From: Billgrantia zhangzhouensis
GTDB taxonomy: Bacteria > Pseudomonadota > Gammaproteobacteria > Pseudomonadales > Halomonadaceae
Length of the DNA: 64,000 nucleotides
Direction of reading: 5' to 3'
NCBI RefSeq assembly: GCF_021404465.1
Contig: NZ_JABFTT010000012.1
Coordinates: 1-64,000 of the forward strand
Shown here: positions 60,293-64,000 of the stretch, piece after piece
Layout of the letters: each line of letters opens with the position of its first letter
Numbering within the stretch: position 1 is the first letter of the stretch
The notes under the pieces: model-generated
What the model saw: the letters and a program-made list of their open reading frames with translations, nothing else
Databases searched by the model: none
What the model was told of the DNA's origin: nothing
Translations under genes and position numbers: made by a program

Positions 60293-60775
60293 ATGCAAGT
60301 CAGGATTTATCTCTTTGCGCTGGCGATCATCCTGCTCGCCCTGGTCAGTCTGGTACCCACGCTGCAATTTCCCAGTTCCGCGCAGGTTTCCACCTTCATC
60401 GGGCCCCGGGTGTGGCCGCTGAGCCTGATTGCCATGCTCTTTCTGCTTGGCTGCGCGCTGCTGGCGATGACCTGGCGCGATAGTCGTCGCAGTGCTCATG
60501 ACACGAGCGATTCCGAACCGGAAGAAGGCGGCACGGCGCCGGCGCAGAAGCTCTCGTTTGCCAGCACACGGCACTGGTGGCTGATGGCGGCCACGGTGGG
60601 TTACACCGTGCTGATGCAAGCCGTCGGCTTCCTGGCCGCCAGTGTCATGTTCACGCTGTTATGCACGCTGTTGCTGGGGGCGCGTTCGTGGCTGGCCATC
60701 GTCGTGACCATGGTGGTGGCGGTGGCCCTCATGCAGGGAGTATTCGTCATCCTGCTTGGCATCCCCCTTCCGTGA
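60293..60775 (+). CDS. tctB: Tripartite tricarboxylate transporter small permease (TctB)
   Basis: A 160-aa protein with four hydrophobic spans and the TctB sequence FIGPRVWPLSLIAMLFLLGCALL near the second span. A charged loop (about 60-85) separates the pairs. The ATG at 60293 has only a weak GGGG before it, which fits lower expression than the receptor. Confidence 0.82.
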   Translation: MQVRIYLFALAIILLALVSLVPTLQFPSSAQVSTFIGPRVWPLSLIAMLFLLGCALLAMTWRDSRRSAHDTSDSEPEEGGTAPAQKLSFASTRHWWLMAATVGYTVLMQAVGFLAASVMFTLLCTLLLGARSWLAIVVTMVVAVALMQGVFVILLGIPLP

Positions 60776-60820
60776 GGCCACCCCGATGACACTCTTATCG
60801 ACTTGCTCCGGGAGTTGACG

Positions 60821-62338
60821 ATGCTGGAACATTTTCTCGGCGGGTTGGCCGTGGTGCTGCAGCCACTCAACCTGTTATTGCTGACCTCTGCGGTTTTCAT
60901 CGGCTTCATCGGTGGCGCGCTGCCGGGCATCAGCGGTGTGATCCTGGTGGTGATTCTGCTGCCGGTCACTTACGGCATGGAGCCCACCACGGCCTTCATG
61001 CTGCTCACGGCCATTTATGGGGCCACGGTATTTTCAGGCCTGATCACGGCGATCCTGTACCGCGCGCCAGGCACGCCCGAAGCGGTGATGACTGCCTTCG
61101 ACGGCTACCCGATGACTCAGCAGGGCCAGGCCGGCAAGGCGCTGGGCATCGGCGTGCTGAGTTCCGCCATCGGCGGTCTCGTCGGCACCGTGGCGCTGAT
61201 CGTGTTCACGCCGATTCTCGCTTCCATGGCGCTGCGCTTCTCGTCGCCGGAATACTTCGCCCTGGCCATCCTCGGCTTGACGGTGGTGGCCTCGTTGGGT
61301 GGTCGCCTGATCTACGGCCTTATCGGGGCGACGCTAGGTCTGCTGATCGCCACGGTGGGGATCGATCCGCTCACCGGCACCAGCCGTTATACCTTCGACA
61401 ACCTCAATCTCGCCGAGGGCGTTGGCCTGATCCCGATGATCGTGGGACTGTTCGCCATCTCCGAGGTAATGAAACGCGCACTCGACCAGGACAGCCACCA
61501 GCCGCTGAAGAAGGTCAGGATCAAGATCTTCGACCTGCCGATCCTGCGCCAGATCGGTGGTACGCTGACCCGCTCTTCACTGATCGGCGTGATCACCGGC
61601 ATTCTGCCCGGCATCGGCGCCAGCACGGCGGCCATGGTCAGCTATAGCGAGGCAGTGCGCTGGTCCAAGCATCCGGAGAAATTCGGCAAGGGCGCACCGG
61701 AGGGTGTAGCCGCGCCGGAGTCGGCCAACAATGCCGCGGCCATGGGAGCGCTGGTACCGCTGTTCGCTCTTGGCATACCGGGCAGCGGTACCACCGCCGT
61801 GATCCTCGGCGCCTTCATCATGCATGGGCTGCAACCTGGCCCGATGTTCATGATTACCAGCAGCGATCTGATCTATGCCGTATTCGCCGGCCTGTTCATC
61901 GTCAACTTCATGATCTTGCTGTTCTCCAAGCCGTTCATTGCGCTGTTCACCAAGCTGCTCAACGTGCCCTATTCGGCGCTGGGCCCGCTGATCGTCATGT
62001 GTTGCATCGTGGGGACCTACTCGGTGCGCAACTCGATGTTCGATGTCTGGTTGATGCTCGGCTTCGGCGTGCTTGGCTATCTGCTCGAGAAGCTGAAGTT
62101 TCCGTTGGTGTCGATCATCCTCGGCCTGGTACTCGGCCCGATCGCCGAGAGCGAACTGCGCCGTACGCTCTCCATGTCCCAGGGCGACCTGTCGATCCTC
62201 TTCACGCGGCCGATCAGCGCCACCCTGCTGATCGTCGCCTTCCTGCTGCTCGCCGTTGCCATCGTCACACCTATGGTGAAGCGCCTGCGCAACAGGCCTG
62301 CCGCTTCCTCGTCGTCCGAACAGCGGAGTAATCCATGA
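60821..62338 (+). CDS. tctA: Tripartite tricarboxylate transporter large permease (TctA)
   Basis: A 505-aa permease with about 12 spans. Hallmarks are GGALPGISGVILVVILLPVTYG, ILPGIGASTAAMVSYSEAVR and PESANNAAAMGALVPLFALG. ATG at 60821 was selected because GGAG lies 6 bases upstream. Its stop overlaps the kinase start (ATGA), tying uptake to the first intracellular step. Confidence 0.92.
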   Translation: MLEHFLGGLAVVLQPLNLLLLTSAVFIGFIGGALPGISGVILVVILLPVTYGMEPTTAFMLLTAIYGATVFSGLITAILYRAPGTPEAVMTAFDGYPMTQQGQAGKALGIGVLSSAIGGLVGTVALIVFTPILASMALRFSSPEYFALAILGLTVVASLGGRLIYGLIGATLGLLIATVGIDPLTGTSRYTFDNLNLAEGVGLIPMIVGLFAISEVMKRALDQDSHQPLKKVRIKIFDLPILRQIGGTLTRSSLIGVITGILPGIGASTAAMVSYSEAVRWSKHPEKFGKGAPEGVAAPESANNAAAMGALVPLFALGIPGSGTTAVILGAFIMHGLQPGPMFMITSSDLIYAVFAGLFIVNFMILLFSKPFIALFTKLLNVPYSALGPLIVMCCIVGTYSVRNSMFDVWLMLGFGVLGYLLEKLKFPLVSIILGLVLGPIAESELRRTLSMSQGDLSILFTRPISATLLIVAFLLLAVAIVTPMVKRLRNRPAASSSSEQRSNP

Positions 62339-63615
62339 CCATCGTATTGGGTGCCATCGCCGATGACTTCACCGGCGCCACGGACCTCGCCAACAACCTG
62401 GTACGCAGCGGCATGCGCTGCCTGCAGGTGATCGGTGTGCCCGGACCGGAGATCGAGGTGAGCGATGTCGATGCCGTGGTGGTGGCGCTGAAGTCTCGCT
62501 CCTGCCCGGCGGACGAGGCCGTGGCCGATTCGCTGGCCGCCCTGGCGTGGCTGCAGGCGCAAGGCGCCCGCCAGTTCTTCTTCAAGTACTGCTCCACCTT
62601 CGATTCCACCGAGCGTGGCAACATCGGCCCGGTGGCCGACGCATTGCTGGAGCGGTTGGGCGTGGCGCAGACGGTAATGGTGCCGGCATTCCCGGTGAAC
62701 GGCCGCACCGTCTACCAGGGCCACTTGTTCGTCGCTGACCGGCTGCTCAACGACAGCGGCATGCAGCATCACCCGCTCACGCCCATGACGGATGCCGACC
62801 TGGTGCGCGTGCTCGCCTCGCAGACTCCGCACCCCGTCGGCCTGGCGGCGCGTCCGGTACTCGCACAGGGCGTCGAGGCGACCCGACGGCACCTGGCGGA
62901 GTTGGCCGAACAGGGGGTGCGACACGTGATCTGTGACACCCTCGACGAGCGAGACCTGGATGTGCTGGCGGAGGCCTGCGAGGCGATGCCACTGGTAACT
63001 GGCGGTTCGGGGCTGGGGCAGGCGCTGCCTGTCCGCTATCGCCAGCTTGGCTGGCTGGCCGAGATCGCGGAACCAGGCCTCCTGCAGCCGGGTGGCGGCG
63101 GTGCGCTGGTACTGTCCGGTAGCTGCTCCCGGGCCACGCTGGGGCAGGTAGCGCACTTTCTAAAGCACCATCCCGGCTTTGCCCTCGATCCGTTGGCTCT
63201 GGCCGAGAGCGATGCACAATGGGAGGCGGCGCTCGACTTCGCACGAAACGCCCTGGAGAGCGGCGGACCGGTATTGGTCTACGCTTCGGCCGATCCGGAA
63301 AAGGTGAAAGCCGCCCAGGCCAGACTCGGCGTCGAATATGCGGGGCAGCTCGTCGAGCGTGCGCTGAGCCAACTGGCGGCGACACTGGTGAGCGAGGGCG
63401 TGGGCCGGCTGGTGGTGGCAGGTGGCGAGACCTCGGGTGCGGTGGTGTCGGCGCTGGGCATCGAGACCCTGCGCATCGGCGAGCAGATCGACCCCGGCGT
63501 GCCCTGGACCCAGGCTCCACTGGCAGGTCGCGAGGCGCCGCTGTCGCTGGCGCTGAAATCAGGCAACTTTGGTGGTGTCGACTTCTTTACCCGAGCCTTT
63601 GAGGTGCTGCCATGA
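62335..63615 (+). CDS. otnK: Four-carbon acid sugar kinase (OtnK, DUF1537)
   Basis: A 426-aa kinase of the DUF1537 family, which phosphorylates 2-oxo-tetronates at O4 (threonate or erythronate catabolism). The N-terminal substrate domain opens with VLGAIADDFTGATDLANNLV and contains FKYCSTFDSTERGNIGPVADAL. The C-terminal nucleotide domain shows ALVLSGSCSRAT and VAGGETSGAVVSALGI. It overlaps tctA and otnC by 4 bases each. The product is a substrate for the aldolase/decarboxylase encoded next. Which dehydrogenase and isomerase complete the pathway cannot be seen within the window. Confidence 0.92.
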   Translation: MTIVLGAIADDFTGATDLANNLVRSGMRCLQVIGVPGPEIEVSDVDAVVVALKSRSCPADEAVADSLAALAWLQAQGARQFFFKYCSTFDSTERGNIGPVADALLERLGVAQTVMVPAFPVNGRTVYQGHLFVADRLLNDSGMQHHPLTPMTDADLVRVLASQTPHPVGLAARPVLAQGVEATRRHLAELAEQGVRHVICDTLDERDLDVLAEACEAMPLVTGGSGLGQALPVRYRQLGWLAEIAEPGLLQPGGGGALVLSGSCSRATLGQVAHFLKHHPGFALDPLALAESDAQWEAALDFARNALESGGPVLVYASADPEKVKAAQARLGVEYAGQLVERALSQLAATLVSEGVGRLVVAGGETSGAVVSALGIETLRIGEQIDPGVPWTQAPLAGREAPLSLALKSGNFGGVDFFTRAFEVLP

Positions 63616-64000
63616 GCGTTCATGACGAGAACACATTGCGCGAACAGATCGCTACCCTGGGCAAGTCGCTGTTCGATCGTAGCCTGACCATGGGCTCCAG
63701 CGGCAACATCAGCGTGCGCCTGGACGATGGCGGTTGGCTGATGACGCCGACCAATGCCTGCTTGGGACGTCTCGATCCAGCCTGCATTTCCCGGCTCGAT
63801 GGGCAGGGCCAATGGCTCGACGGTGACAAGCCCACCAAGGAGCAGTTCCTGCACATGGCGATGTACGCCGAGCGTCCCCAGTCCGGCGCCATCGTGCACC
63901 TGCACTCCACTCACTCGGTGGCGGTTTCGTGCCTGCCGGGTGTCGATCCCTGCGATTGTATTCCGCCGCTCACCGCCTACTACGTGATGCGGGTCGGCAA
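63612..64000 (+). CDS. otnC: Class II aldolase/decarboxylase OtnC, 3' end outside window
   Basis: The first 129 residues of an AraD/FucA-type class II aldolase. It shows the N-terminal SLTMGSSGNISVRL, the KPTKEQFLHMAMY region (catalytic Glu) and the zinc ligands in AIVHLHSTHSVA. OtnC enzymes act on 3-oxo-tetronate 4-phosphate and yield dihydroxyacetone phosphate and CO2. The frame is open at the window end. ATGA overlap with otnK. Confidence 0.9.
   Translation, partial: MSVHDENTLREQIATLGKSLFDRSLTMGSSGNISVRLDDGGWLMTPTNACLGRLDPACISRLDGQGQWLDGDKPTKEQFLHMAMYAERPQSGAIVHLHSTHSVAVSCLPGVDPCDCIPPLTAYYVMRVG

Overview
The window is accessory-rich chromosomal DNA from a moderately high-GC gammaproteobacterium. 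The repertoire (two tripartite tricarboxylate transporters, a TRAP transporter, an acid-sugar kinase/aldolase pair, an IorAB-type molybdo-hydroxylase, several tripartite effluxes, MipA with a two-component system, ZinT under a Zur-like box) fits a Halomonas-like member of the Halomonadaceae. That placement is inferred from content and not proved. No rRNA, tRNA or CRISPR array was recognised.

Layout. 1-580: fragments of two transposases (IS3-type on +, IS481-type on -). 580-1995: a PD-(D/E)XK nuclease-like gene with a strong terminator. 2083-3412: a FloR/CmlA-type phenicol exporter preceded by an 8-codon leader peptide and an 11-bp hairpin, the layout of a translational attenuator. 3636-4877: a DadA-like FAD oxidoreductase. 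5137-7370: hipBA with three 18-bp operators spaced exactly 50 bp apart, next to a small alarmone hydrolase-like HD gene.

7827-21485 is one large catabolic island. It holds a TRAP operon and a TctCBA operon on -, and a divergent + strand set: metallo-beta-lactamase-fold hydrolase, NIPSNAP protein, two 3-hydroxyisobutyrate-dehydrogenase-like enzymes, aldehyde dehydrogenase, two carboxymuconolactone-decarboxylase-like proteins, a cupin and an FCD-type GntR regulator. Nearly identical 27-29-bp operator-like elements lie before the TRAP operon, before tctC and before the catabolic genes, so the three units probably form one regulon. The substrate is not recognisable.

21530-46800 is a mosaic of small regulator-plus-enzyme modules: LysR/aldo-keto reductase/NmrA between direct repeats, VOC/GST/LysR, a NemR-like TetR with a DJ-1 protein, a TetR-controlled EmrAB-TolC-type pump, AraC-controlled SDR-iorAB-XdhC/MocA, an HxlR pair and a TetR/Bcr pair. 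Gene scraps (IS3, AraC tail, SDR, cytochrome b561, a secreted-protein start) lie between the modules and suggest repeated insertion and deletion.

46995-55715 is an RND efflux operon (permease, adaptor, outer-membrane lipoprotein) divergent from a mipA/response regulator/histidine kinase operon. The permease gene is broken by a C8 frameshift and a TAG codon. 55857-56619 is zinT with a Zur-like box. 56752-64000 is a GntR-controlled acid-sugar operon: SAF-domain oxidoreductase, TctCBA, OtnK and OtnC (cut by the window end). Its GntR operator occurs twice in the promoter region and a third time inside the first structural gene.
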